Positions 11,588-22,152 of a DNA stretch of 64,000 nt are shown piece after piece (within the stretch, counting starts at the first letter, position 1; the number at the start of each line of letters is the position of its first letter). The notes below the pieces were generated by a model. That model did no database searches, was not told where the DNA came from, and saw nothing but the letters and a program-made list of their open reading frames with translations. The position numbers and the translations under genes are program-made. This DNA comes from Plenodomus lindquistii (lineage: Eukaryota; Ascomycota; Dothideomycetes; Pleosporales; Leptosphaeriaceae): NCBI GenBank assembly GCA_025504975.1, contig JANUWI010000001.1, forward strand, positions 1,736,001 to 1,800,000, in the 5' to 3' direction.

Positions 11588-12141
11588 ATGCCTCAGGATC
11601 CGCATCAAGGAGGTCGCCTGGAAGACATGGCTGCTGAGGGGACAACTATTCCCAGTGACGCTGGAACACAGAGACTGGTAAACTTCATTTCTTCGTCGTG
11701 TCATCCATCCTTGCTCAAGTCCAATATCATGCTGGACGCAGGAGGCTTTGACATTAGTTCAAAACATCTAACAGCATCCAGATCCCCTCCGTACCCCGAC
11801 CAGATCAAATCGATCCTCCGGCAGATCAAGCACACGCCAACCCAGCGCATGCTGCAGATAACACCTTCGATATCCCTCGAAGCGTGAACGACCGTGGTCA
11901 GACTGGCGAGATCTTGACGGGCACTGGTGATCAGCTGTCGTCAAACATCGAGAAGAAGAATCTCGATGACGCCAACTTCGATGATAAGGCAAAGGGACAC
12001 GATCGTTATGCGAAGCATGCAAGACAGGATAACCCGCTAGATAGCGACAAGCATGGTGCAAGTAGTCATGATGTGGAGGCTGCGCCTGGAGAGGAGCTGT
12101 TGTCGCAGAACGAGTTGTTGGAGAAGAGGGGTGCACAATAG
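11588..12141 (+). CDS. Small hydrophilic hypothetical protein
   Basis: Two exons, 11588-11677 and 11782-12141, joined in phase 0 across a GTAAAC...CAG intron (149 aa). The protein is highly charged, has no hydrophobic segment or signal peptide and looks mostly disordered. Recognisable stretches include DRGQTGEILTGTGDQL, EKKNLDDANFDDKAKGHD and EELLSQNELLEKRGAQ. I do not recognise a family. The alternation of D/K/H-rich segments resembles small stress-type hydrophilic fungal proteins, but that is only an impression. It lies between the divergent mzt1 and the downstream CCDC25-family gene. Confidence 0.62.
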
Positions 12142-12388
12142 ACTTTGGTTGAAGTGCATGCTGTACGTAAACTCAATAGCTATAAGAGATAAAGATACGC
12201 TTCGTTGGGCGGAATTCGATCGTAGTTGCTGCAATGCATGAGCAAGAAGTCGCAGCCTTGCTTTGAACGTTGGACCCTGAATTGACAGCCCCGCTAACCC
12301 CACATGAGCAACGGAAATTCACGTCTCAATCTACCCGCCTCCAACTTTCTGTGAAGCGCGTCTATCATCGTTACTGACAATTTTCAAG

Positions 12389-13481
12389 ATGGTCTACTAC
12401 TTCTCTTCAAATACCGTGACTCCGTCCGCGTTCATCTACGTCGGCAAGGACAAGGTTGAAAGTACGTTCGAGTTCATCTGTCAATCTTGAATAGCAGATC
12501 ACGTATCTGGAGGGTATGCGCATGAATACTGACCCTGTATTCAGATGAAGAGCTCATCAAATACGGCTGGGAGGAAGATGTCTGGTTCCACGCCGATAAT
12601 CTGTCATCTGCCCATATCTACGTTCGATTGCCTGAAGGCGAGAGCTGGGAGAACATGAACAAAAACCTGATGATTGATTGCGCGCAATTGACTAAGGCTA
12701 ATAGTATCGAGGGTATGTCAGACTTTGCAGGAATGGTGTGGGACACGACTGTATTTACATTTCATAGGTAACAAGAAAGACAATGTCACGGTTGTGTACA
12801 CACCCTGGTCGAATCTGAAGAAAGACGGCAGCATGGCAGTGGGTCAGGTAGGGTTCAAGGATCAGAGGAAGGTATGTTCTCAATATTTACTGCTTTCTAA
12901 AACATCCTCAGCGATCTGTCCGCCACTGGAGCATCTGAGCTAAGAGCTGTATAGGTCAAGCGCATACATGTCGAGCAGCGGGAGAACCCTATCGTCAATA
13001 GACTCAACAAGACCAAAGTTGAGAAATTTCCCGATCTGAAGGAAGAGAGAGAGGCCAGGCAAAGGGAGCTGAGAAAGAGGGACAGAGATGCTCTGCAAGC
13101 CAAGGTATGTTATCGCTATATTTCAAAACCCCTGTTTCGCTTCCCAACAACTCCTTTTGGGAGTGTTAGGAGACTGGCAATTTTGTTTCTCTCGTTCGTG
13201 AACCTTCCCTCCGAGGCTCCTCATGACCTCGCCAACGTATGCTGCGCTTCCTCTCTTGCAAACGAATTATCGATGCTGTGTCAACTCTTCTTTGATATGA
13301 TCAATCGATCAGGACATTTCTAATATGTTCATAGAGGAAGGAGGAGGCGCGCGTAGCCAAGGAGCGAAAAGAGCTCGCATGGCGGAGGGACCACGCCTAC
13401 GATGATGTGATGACCGAAGAGAATCTCGAGGAGAACAGCAATGAGAATCGCGACGAGAACTTCCTCGACGACTTCATGTAA
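12389..13481 (+). CDS. CCDC25-family protein (NFACT-R/DUF814; yeast Jlp2-like)
   Basis: Five exons: 12389-12461, 12545-12712, 12768-12871, 12955-13104, 13335-13481 (213 aa; human CCDC25 is about 208). It begins MVYYFSSNTVTPSAFIYVG, continues with NEELIKYGWEEDVWFHADNL and NVTVVYTPWSNLKKDGSM, and ends in a Lys/Glu/Arg-rich coiled coil and DDFM, matching the family end to end. The NFACT-R domain is related to the RNA/tRNA-binding domain of ribosome quality-control factors. The yeast orthologue Jlp2 is poorly characterised and human CCDC25 is reported as a DNA sensor. All splice joins keep phase. The fourth intron (13105-13334, 230 nt) is longer than the others and could hide a further small exon. 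Confidence 0.9.
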
Positions 13482-13566
13482 CTGCTGACCCTACATGCCT
13501 GGAGGGCAGATCATGGTTCACCGCAGCGAGCCGGTTTGGTGGTGGGCGTGAAGTGGCGCAGATACG

Positions 13567-14026
13567 TCAATTCGGGAAGCGAACGGTCATCGCAGGGAGA
13601 CACAGCCCCATACTTTCGTTAAGCATGCGGATGTTATGGTTGAAGGTGTCGTAGGCGGTGACCTTGATTTCGGTCTCTTCTCTAGTTCTATGTCGAGTTA
13701 GCTGTGAGATTAAAGATGAAAACCTATCAAACCTACGCCAAGCGTGGAGATCTGTGTCTCGACCGACCGCCATGGCCTTGGACCCACCAGACAAACAGCA
13801 AATTCTTCAAGATCTTGTGTTCCAATCCATTCTCCTTCGTAGCATACTGTAAAAACTCGATTGTATTCTGAATCTTCTGGGGCTCGAGATCTGCAGCGGA
13901 GCCCTTGCGGAAAGCTAGGCGTATACGGTCGCGCAAGGTATAACGCGCGGGCTTCGAAAATTGAATAGCTCTCAGGCTATGCCGGTACAGATGCCTATAC
14001 GCGTGAATGACGACCGTGTTCGACAT
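13567..14026 (-). CDS. DUF1763 / LYR-like small protein
   Basis: Two exons on the minus strand, 13737-14026 and 13567-13687, joined across a GTAGGT...CATAG intron (136 aa). The N-terminus HAYRHLYRHSLRAIQFS contains an L-Y-R triplet in an amphipathic helix, followed by ARYTLRDRIRLAFRKG and QNTIEFLQYATKENGLEHKILKNLL. The C-terminal exon has TAYDTFNHNIRMLNESMGLCL. This layout matches the fungal DUF1763 family as I recall it. LYR-type proteins usually act in mitochondria in Fe-S delivery or complex assembly, but that role is inferred. An in-frame upstream ATG at 14113 would add 29 residues with no targeting character. It shares a 342-bp divergent promoter with the DUF2293 gene. Confidence 0.72.
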
Positions 14027-14368
14027 AGTCACAGTCGCGTTCGTCGAGGCCAGGTCCGGTGGGATGACATGATTGGGTGACGGGCAAAGGTTGACCCGGC
14101 CGGACGTGCCCAACCGCCGCTTCTACCTCGTCACCAACAGTCCCTCCTCACTTCACTTGCATCTCACCGCCCCGCCTGCTCTCTTTGTGGCAACCGGGGT
14201 CTGTAGGCGCGTACTAGACTCTCTGATCGACTTCGGTGTATATAGTTGCACCCCTGTATGGAGTACTAACCTCACAGCGCCGAACTTGGTCTTAGGCTGC
14301 ATTGCAGCGTTTACGCTACCTTTCCTTTCCTTGCGGCTGAGTTGAGGCTTTCGCCCTCACAGTCAAGT
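14027..14368. other. Short divergent promoter, DUF1763 / DUF2293 genes
   Basis: 342 bp between two divergent start codons, so likely a shared bidirectional promoter. No TATA box is evident. Confidence 0.55.
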
Positions 14369-16717
14369 ATGACGAGAGTAGAAAAAGCGCGTGCACAGCA
14401 CGCGCCCCAACGCAACATTGGGCTTGATAAGCAACGAGCTGCACATTCGAAAAAGAAGCCTTACAAGATTGTATTGGAGGCTGTCACGCAAGAGAAGAAG
14501 AAGCTTCACTCGATTGTCCGTTGTCGATTCGTCGCGTTTCGCCTGCCTACTAATCTCCGAGTAGCTGACCTATGCCTCTAATGCGCCCACAGGATTCGGG
14601 TTCATCCCCGCTGGCCATCCCGAAGTTACAGAGTGGTGTAAAGAACAGTGCCGGCAGCGCAACCTGGATGTGCATATCGTTTCGGTCAGCGATCTTCTTT
14701 GAACGACTCGGAGCCCTCACTGATAATCTGTTAGGCGAAACCCAAGAATAAGATGCATACCGACCCCGAGAAGTTGTCGCATCACGTCCACAGAGTCGGC
14801 CACCACTTTCCCCTCGAGATCGTCCAGCTGGCCTGTAGCAAATTCGGGTACACGTACGATGAAGCAAAGGGACTTCGAAAGGCGAAGACTAGCGATCGGA
14901 TCAATTGGATTGCCCAAAGCATGGAGAGTTATTCCTCGCGACAGGCACTGCACGGTCGACCAAGCACTGAGAGGGAGACCAAGAACTACATTCACGGTGC
15001 CGTCCGTGAGATGTTTCCAAAAATACCCGAAGCTGATCTCTCGTCCATCGTCAATCACGCATTCGAAGAGGTACAGCATATTGATCGGAAGGAGGTATAG
15101 TGCTTACACAACGCAGGGTACAAACCGGGTAGGTAATGCAAAAGAGCTGTCGTTGGCGCGGAGGGTCCAACTTGCTGTTGTTGCGCACATCCGCCACACA
15201 TACACAGATTATGACAAACTACTCAAAACTGATGGGTGGTCGACGGCGAGATCGCAAGTTGAGCACGTCTCTCTTGCAAAGCTTAAGGAGTGGCGAGATG
15301 AGGCTGGCGAGCAAAGCAATGAGCTCGAGGAGACCTTCCGCGAGGTTATCGTGCTCGACGACGATGATACTTCTAGTGACGAGGATTCTCTTGCCACTCC
15401 TGATGAACGGGAGCAGAGCATGGAGATCGTCTCGAACCGTGCCACGGCGCGAGATCTCCAGCCTGAGCGCTATACCGACTACCCACGTGTCGACATACAC
15501 GATATGAGGCGAGCGCCCAGACGGACAATTGTTCTTCAGAGGGCACCGCCACCACCTCAGGCAACTGCTTACCCGGGGCCTGCATTCAGAAGTCCTGCAC
15601 TAGAGCCACCCTACGAGCATGTTCGATCACTTGAGCGTTTCGTTGAATCTCACCCGTCACCTCGTGCCGACGCTTATCACCTGGCACACAGTCGGCCATC
15701 CGATCAGTAAGTAAGGGTGTTGATTGCGATGAAATTTGACGCTGATACACGCAGACGAGTACGACCGAATGTGTCGCAGCCCGGTCTCCGAGCCGCTCCT
15801 ATGATGCGCGAGATCGACGGGCAGTTGTATCAAGTGAGTCTTTACAGGGTGGAGCATCAGAACCCCTACACATCGGTAACTCCCCGATCGTCTTCACAAG
15901 CTGACACATGTAGCTACAACCTATTGAAGAGCCTCGTGGTAAATCGAGGGTCGTGTATGATCAGTCGCCTCATCGTGCTACGTCACGGTATGCGCATGAC
16001 GGATACGTGCCTTCCCCTGTACGACCAAGTTCCTTTGACAGACCACCAGCACACCCAAGACGCCCGTCTGAACAGGACGAAGTTTTGCCTTCCGTCGAAC
16101 GTGAGATGGTAGACCTTACATCCCCTCAGCGTGTAGAAGGTAGACAGCGGCGGCCATTGCAGGCGCTTGATTATCTTCCAAAACATCAAGAGGTGCATTC
16201 GCCAAAGAGGAGAGCCTATACCCCACCATTTGACGGCAGGCCAGCACCGCCTCCTGACTCGAGCAACAAGCGATTGAGGCCCGTTCTCCATGACGAGGAT
16301 CTTCATCGCTATGCTCAGCAGGATGGCTTATCTCGTTTATTTCCTCATCAACCTCTGGATCTCCAGAGAGCGCCACCGCCACCACAGGTTGTTGATTTAA
16401 CTAGCACTCCATATCGAGGAGCGCCAGAAAGTGGGTATCGCGCGCCAGCTCGCTTGTACCAGCCAGCGCTGGAGCTAGACGACCAATCGTACGTCCCTGT
16501 ATCAGCTCGGCCTCCGCCCCCGCGCGAGGCGAGAGATGCATACTACGGAATGGCCGCTGAAGTTCCATCTCATGCTTATATGTCTGAACACAGGATGACT
16601 GGGAGACCGGCGCCACCCACAGGCCATGATTTTCCACCTCTGATGGATGATCACCAGCGTTACTATCCGGATGAAGGTGCTCGCTATCTGAGGAGCGGAG
16701 TGAAATATGGCGGTTGA
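14369..16717 (+). CDS. DUF2293 domain protein with SUMO-interaction-like motifs
   Basis: Six exons: 14369-14515, 14565-14684, 14735-15070, 15117-15706, 15755-15833, 15914-16717 (691 aa). Residues ~165-260 hold the DUF2293 region, with YIHGAVREMFPKIPE, ADLSSIVNHAFEEGTNRVG and ARRVQLAVVAHIRHTYTDYD. The rest is disordered and rich in Pro, Arg and Tyr. Three short motifs stand out: VIVLDDDD at 278-285 followed by TSSDED, VDLTS at 490-494 and VVDLTS at 583-588; each fits a SUMO-interacting motif. QRAPPPPQ occurs twice, just after the DUF2293 part and again before the last VVDLTS. Function is unknown; a nuclear SUMO-reading scaffold is an inference. The first intron uses an unusual GTCCGT donor but has a CTAAT branch point. 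Confidence 0.83.
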
Positions 16718-17475
16718 GGCTACCTGCACCTTCATGAGCTACGACATCGGCACATTTTATCTGGATTCAGCGCGAAAGATACCCCTTTCCTTTGTCTGTT
16801 ACTCGTTTCGAGAACACCCGTTCTCGCTTTTCAGTACCGATTCGCCCAAAGTTTCTTGGCATTCCAGACATGTTAGTATTGCATAGCATGAGGCGGGCTT
16901 TGTTGCATCTCGGGCATTTTGCATTGAAATGCCGGGACTGAGTTGTTTCCACCGAAGAGGAAAAACTGTACATCAGAGGACACATGGACCTGAGTCGAAG
17001 GGTTCATGAGCGCTGGTTGTGAGTACGTGGTGTGAGAAAAGCAAGAAGAGTCTGTGTTCAGGTGAAGGATCACAGGCTACAGGCATGTGCAGGATGAACT
17101 TGTGCGAGACGGGTTTGTTCGCATGCCTAGTTTCATATAAGGTCACAAGAATACGTCTTGTAGTATGCAGGAATTTATGAGTTTTCTCTGCCTAGTTTGC
17201 AATGTCGAGGTGAATCTAACGGTTTCATCCCGTGTCCGAATATTGCACTACGAGAGCTGTGAGATGCACCTGAAAGCGCTTTCCAGATGAACGACTTGAA
17301 GTGGATCGGCAAACGCTTGCAGCAAGTCGTTCCGAGCGTCGGAACCGTGGGGCAATGACGCCAAGGCCCTTCAGCCCTATCGCGGATGCTGATTATCAAG
17401 CGTCCTACGACTTTTGACTCTTGCACACAACAATGTAGTCTCCACACATTCCCTCTCCTCACACAAACCCGCACA
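16718..17475. other. Intergenic region upstream of nbp35
   Basis: 758 bp between the DUF2293 stop and the NBP35 start. It should contain the 3' UTR of the former and the promoter of the latter. No gene, repeat or RNA is recognised. Confidence 0.5.
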
Positions 17476-18610
17476 ATGGCGCCCTCACTAGAAGAGCCCG
17501 TCCAAATTGACCTCAACGCGCCCCTCAAGGCTGCCCCGAATCTCGTTGCGCCGGAGCCAGGTACGTCCCCCACGCGCCACCCCTCCACAACCACTTCACG
17601 CCACACGCGCTCGACGACGCGATCTATATATGCAAGCACCAATATTGACACAACTACAAACAGAGCACTGCCCCGGCCCCGAATCCCAACAAGCAGGCAA
17701 AGCCGACTCATGCGCTGGCTGCCCCAACCAAGCCATATGCGCCTCTGCGCCCAAAGGTCCCGACCCCGACATTCCCCTCATAACCGCGCGCCTCTCCTCG
17801 ATAACGCACAAACTGCTCGTCCTCTCGGGCAAAGGCGGCGTCGGAAAATCCACCTTCAGCACCATGCTCTCGCACGCCTTTGCGCTGAACCCCGCCTCCA
17901 CAGTCGGCCTCATGGACACGGACATCTGCGGCCCTTCGATCCCCAAAATGATGGGCGTAGAGGATGAAACCATCCACGTGACGGCAGAGGGGTGGGAGCC
18001 CGTATGGGTGAGCGAGAATCTGGGTGTCATGAGTGTGCAATTCATGTTGCCGAATCGAGATGATGCGGTGATTTGGCGGGGCGCAAAGAAGAACGGCTTG
18101 ATCAAGAAATTTCTAATGGATGTTACATGGGGCGAACTGGATTGGCTGGTCGTCGATACACCGCCGGGGACTAGCGATGAACATTTGAGTGTGAATAGCT
18201 ATCTCAAGGAGAGTGGGGTCACGGGCGCCGTGCTCGTAACTACGCCCCAGGAAGTCGCGCTGCTGGACGTGCGCAAGGAAATCGACTTTTGCAAAAAAGC
18301 GGGCATTCGCATCCTGGGTATTGTGGAGAATATGTCGGGCTTTGTTTGTCCCGGGTGTAAACACGAGAGTCAGATTTTTAGAGCGAGTACGGGGGGCGCG
18401 GAGCGGTTGGCAAAGGAAATGGGGATAAGGTATTTGGGCGCTGTGCCCCTGGATCCCAGGATCGGCATGGCATGTGATTTTGGTGAAAGCTTTTTGACGG
18501 CGTATCCGGATAGTCCGGCGTGTAAGGCTATCAGGGAGGTTGTGAGGCGTGTGGGTGAGGAGGTGGGATTGGGGAGGGCCGAGGTGCTGGGTGAGGATGA
18601 TGAGGCGTGA
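17476..18610 (+). CDS. nbp35: Cytosolic Fe-S cluster assembly factor NBP35
   Basis: Two exons, 17476-17560 and 17664-18610 (343 aa). The N-terminal ferredoxin-like motif is intact: Cys31, Cys45, Cys48 and Cys54 (C-X13-C-X2-C-X5-C). The Walker A/deviant P-loop GKGGVGKS is at 84-91, and the C-terminal CPGC (Cys257, Cys260) that bridges a cluster with Cfd1 is present, so all signature residues of a working scaffold are there. NBP35 with CFD1 assembles 4Fe-4S clusters for cytosolic and nuclear enzymes. The first intron falls just before the first cluster cysteine. The 3' end is convergent with the PhoD-like gene, only 292 bp apart. Confidence 0.96.
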
Positions 18611-18902
18611 AGATATTAGGAATCAGGTTCGTGATCAAGTCTCATGAAGCATTTGGGCGGCGTTACTTGCACTTGATACATACATAGCATTGCTCTAAGA
18701 AACTGGGACATAGTCTCCATTCATCAAGACATTGATTTTGAAACTACCTACTTTCCATATATCACATTTGCCACATCATTACCTACTCCAAACTCCAACA
18801 GCAAATCGGGTATAAACAACACAAACATAACTTTCTGCCCTTCCCTCCCTCCTTGCTTGCTTTCCAACCTCACCCGCGCATCATTCAAACACAGAAGCAG
18901 CC

Positions 18903-21146
18903 CTACCACTTTGATCCTTGATCCGCAAACGCCCCACTTTGCAACGCTGGAATACTAAAACCGTACCCATCCGTCTTGCCCTCGCGATCCTGGTTAGATA
19001 TCTCTACCCTAAGCGTAACGTCCAAGCCAAATGGTCCACAGAGCCCCGTACTCGTAACTCCATTGGCCGCCGGATGCGTAGTTCCTGCGTTCTTTTCGCC
19101 AACGTGTATGGGGTGACGCGGATTATCCTTTTTACCGGGAGGAGAGGAGAGCGTGGATGCGGCATCGCCATTAGTATTGATGGATGGTGCTTGGCCGGGG
19201 ACGGGACCGGGAGCGGAAAGTGTGGCGGAGGGTGGCGTGGCGGATTCGCAGATGATGGCGTAGTTGCGCGAGGGCATTGTGGCGTGATTTGCATCTGACG
19301 TCTTTTTATCCACCTTTTCTTTGACTTCGCCATTGGCGGAGCCATTGGAAGCGCCGTTTCCGTTATGAGCGCCTGGTGGACCTGGATCGCGGTCGAAAAT
19401 TTCAAGCAGCGTCTCGTCGGTGTCGTGGTCCAGGTGGTGGATCTTGTTCCTTCGGGCGAGCAGATTGGCAACGGCCTGGGGCGGGGGCTTGTTGGTGATT
19501 GCGGAGCTGACAATGTTGGGAATGTAGCGCCAATCCTGCTCCGCTGGGATTTTCAGCTTCGGGTTGGAGTAGAAGCGGCCGATGGCTGCGAGATGCACAT
19601 CGCCTCCAAGGATGGTAACGCGAGCGGAAAACTTCTTCGAGAAGTTTTGCAGCATTTGGATGAGCTCTCTACGCTCCGTCTTATGCTGACGCGCGGTATA
19701 GTGGTCGTCCAAGTCGTCGAGCAAATCGACTTTGCCATCGAACTGATTGAAAAAGCCACCTGCGAAGCCGAAACGCTTGTTGAGAAACTTGATGGGCGCA
19801 ATGAGAGGAGACTGTAGGATGTTCTCGAGCCAGATGAGACGTGGGTAGGCGATCGGGACTCCAAGTAACAGAACCAAATGCTTCAGGTCCGTATTGGCGG
19901 AGAACTCCTTGTCTAGGCGATCGAAAAGCATCTTGTATGTCTCGGGGTAGTTGATCTGATGTCTCGTACGCTCAGTTCTGGCATCAATACCAGCAAAGGC
20001 GATACGTGCACCAAGCTGGCAGTAAATACTACGACTGCGCTCCTCAACATATGGTCCAGGCTTGCCTCCAATAAGGTATGATGGGTCGCCAACATCATCG
20101 GTCATAACAAAGGTATTCTTCAGTTGCACATGGTCCACAGGCGCGGTACCGTCGGCTCCTGCCTGAGTAGTCTGTGGCGCATCCGTGGTGAATGTGCTCT
20201 TTGGAGGAGCGAGATGGTGCTGGAAGAGAAGGTAATACTTGTGCGCAACGCCACCAATACCTCTGAACACAGGGCACCTCATGAAGTGGTCAGTGTACGA
20301 ACCGAATCCATCGATAATGTCATGGTCGTCCCAGATGTTGACCTGGGGAATCTGACTATTGGCAGTAGAGAAAGGCTTCTGTCCATACCACCTGACATAG
20401 TTTTTGAAGTAGTACTCGTCGCAGTCGGCGCGCATCTGCTCCCCAAATGGAAATTCACGACGCTTGTGCGGGTTGTGGATGTCGGTCCAGGGTTTCAAGG
20501 GCCCATCCACCCGCACTCCATCGTTGTAGATCTGGTCACCTCCTCCGATCATGACGTGAAAGGGGCGCTGCTCGTGCATGCGAAGTACGTCGTTCCAAAG
20601 CGCAGGGCCGGACCAAGCGTCGACATCGGTGCCAACACTGAAGCCATTGCAAGAGTGGAACATGATGCGCATAGACTGGGTGACGGAGGGAATGACGAAG
20701 GTCTGGGGCTTCTGCATCTTCGGCTGGTCGACGTAGACGAGATTCTGGATGTCGTAGCTCCATCGCGACTCGAACTGCTGCATGGGGGCCTCGATGATGA
20801 AGCGCCAGAAAGCCCTCTTGGGGTCCTCGTACAATTTCTCGCCGTAGAAGGTGCGTGCGTCTACGCTGAAGCGCGCATTGTTGCCAATGCTCGCATCAAT
20901 GGCACCAGCCGGGGAAAGCACAAGCTGGGGACTTTGCTGTCCGGGCGTGGTGACAATCAAGACGCTGCCGTGCCATAGCGGCTGGCCAGTCTGCTGGTTG
21001 CTGGTGCGCCTGTAGTTCAGAAGCGGTCCAGCGATGACGTCCAGATTGTCTGAAGTGCTGAGGACCTGGGGTCCTTGTCCAACGCCGACTGTGCCGCTGG
21101 GATCCTCTCGCGGTGGGAGGTGTTGTTCGGCCATTGCGCCTGCCAT
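18903..21146 (-). CDS. PhoD-like metallophosphatase
   Basis: Single exon, 747 aa from the ATG at 21146; ATG 21134 (MAEQHLPP) is an equally plausible start, and an in-frame ATG at 21203 is unlikely. Metallophosphoesterase motifs are clear: HVMIGGGDQIYNDGV, PQVNIWDDHDIIDGFGSY and ARVTILGGDVHLAAIG, supplying metal-binding Asp, Asn and His. No signal peptide is seen, so it is probably intracellular, unlike bacterial secreted PhoD. The ~190 C-terminal residues are Ser/Pro/Gly-rich up to the end ALQSGAFADQGSKW. Fungal relatives are annotated as PhoD-like phosphatases of unknown substrate. It is convergent with nbp35. Confidence 0.87.
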   Translation of the reverse strand: MAGAMAEQHLPPREDPSGTVGVGQGPQVLSTSDNLDVIAGPLLNYRRTSNQQTGQPLWHGSVLIVTTPGQQSPQLVLSPAGAIDASIGNNARFSVDARTFYGEKLYEDPKRAFWRFIIEAPMQQFESRWSYDIQNLVYVDQPKMQKPQTFVIPSVTQSMRIMFHSCNGFSVGTDVDAWSGPALWNDVLRMHEQRPFHVMIGGGDQIYNDGVRVDGPLKPWTDIHNPHKRREFPFGEQMRADCDEYYFKNYVRWYGQKPFSTANSQIPQVNIWDDHDIIDGFGSYTDHFMRCPVFRGIGGVAHKYYLLFQHHLAPPKSTFTTDAPQTTQAGADGTAPVDHVQLKNTFVMTDDVGDPSYLIGGKPGPYVEERSRSIYCQLGARIAFAGIDARTERTRHQINYPETYKMLFDRLDKEFSANTDLKHLVLLLGVPIAYPRLIWLENILQSPLIAPIKFLNKRFGFAGGFFNQFDGKVDLLDDLDDHYTARQHKTERRELIQMLQNFSKKFSARVTILGGDVHLAAIGRFYSNPKLKIPAEQDWRYIPNIVSSAITNKPPPQAVANLLARRNKIHHLDHDTDETLLEIFDRDPGPPGAHNGNGASNGSANGEVKEKVDKKTSDANHATMPSRNYAIICESATPPSATLSAPGPVPGQAPSINTNGDAASTLSSPPGKKDNPRHPIHVGEKNAGTTHPAANGVTSTGLCGPFGLDVTLRVEISNQDREGKTDGYGFSIPALQSGAFADQGSKW

Positions 21147-22152
21147 GCTGGTAAGGCTGAGACTCGGGTAAGGCTGTTTTTTATGCGCAAACTCGGTGAG
21201 CAAGCCTATGGCAGCACGATGCAGTCAGAAAAGCGACTCGAGTGGCGCGAGTATGGCTCACAAGTGGAATGCGCTGGGTCAATGCCGATGTCAGCTTTTG
21301 GCGCGAATGTTATTTGTTACTGGGCGCAAGCCAACTTGGCGGCTCGATCGCGTGAAGCTTCAATTGAAACGGCCGAAGAAACGCAAGGAGATATCCCAAA
21401 AGGAGAGGAAGGGACAAAGGCGCAGATAACGCTGCGCTGGGGGCGAAGTGCAAGACGCGGCAGGAATCTGGGTAGGAGAGCTGTTGTGCTGTGATTGCCT
21501 GCACAGAAACACGACAGGGATGGTCCTGCCGCTAGCCGGGAGTATGACATCGAGGACTTCTAGTGTGCAACCATCCTAGCCTTGCCGGAGCATCGTACAG
21601 TGTTCCTATTCAGTGGAGCTGGGAAGACCCTTTGCAGACCCGGATACGCTACTGCAACGCCTTGCACTGTCAGGCATCCATCGATGCATCATAGAACGCG
21701 TTCAAGCCGGTATACTGCTCTGCAATTGCTCGTTCTCCTGTACGCGCCACAGCCCAAGCTTTGTATTGCACGGTGCCAAGTCAATGCCAAGCGCAGCTTG
21801 TGCCTCTGATGACGCCGATCGTGTGGCTGGGGGACCGCTGATGCCAATCTCATTTCCAATCCGGCATGGCATTCTGCAAAGCAAGGAACGCGCATGGTTG
21901 TGGGACGAGAGTGGAACGGCGATGGGGTTGTTGAGATTTTCCGAGTTGTGTTTTTGGCAGGTTTGCCATGGACAGCATCTTTTCTTAGCACCATCACTTC
22001 GCTGTCGGCTGATGTAAGCCATTTTAGCGTCTGCCATGTACATGGTACACAGCAGTGATGATGGACAATTTTCAAAGTCGAGAATATACACAAACTCGCA
22101 TGCTTTTCGTCGTCATATCTGAATCAGAGCATACATTCCACATGTAGAGCTC
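21147..22152. other. Intergenic region
   Basis: About 1 kb containing the promoter of the PhoD-like gene (left part) and the 3' flank of the thioesterase gene (right part). Open frames on both strands have no recognisable content. Confidence 0.5.

Noticed and set aside
20124..20978. 284-codon plus-strand frame inside the PhoD-like gene
   Set aside because: Antisense to the conserved metallophosphatase core.
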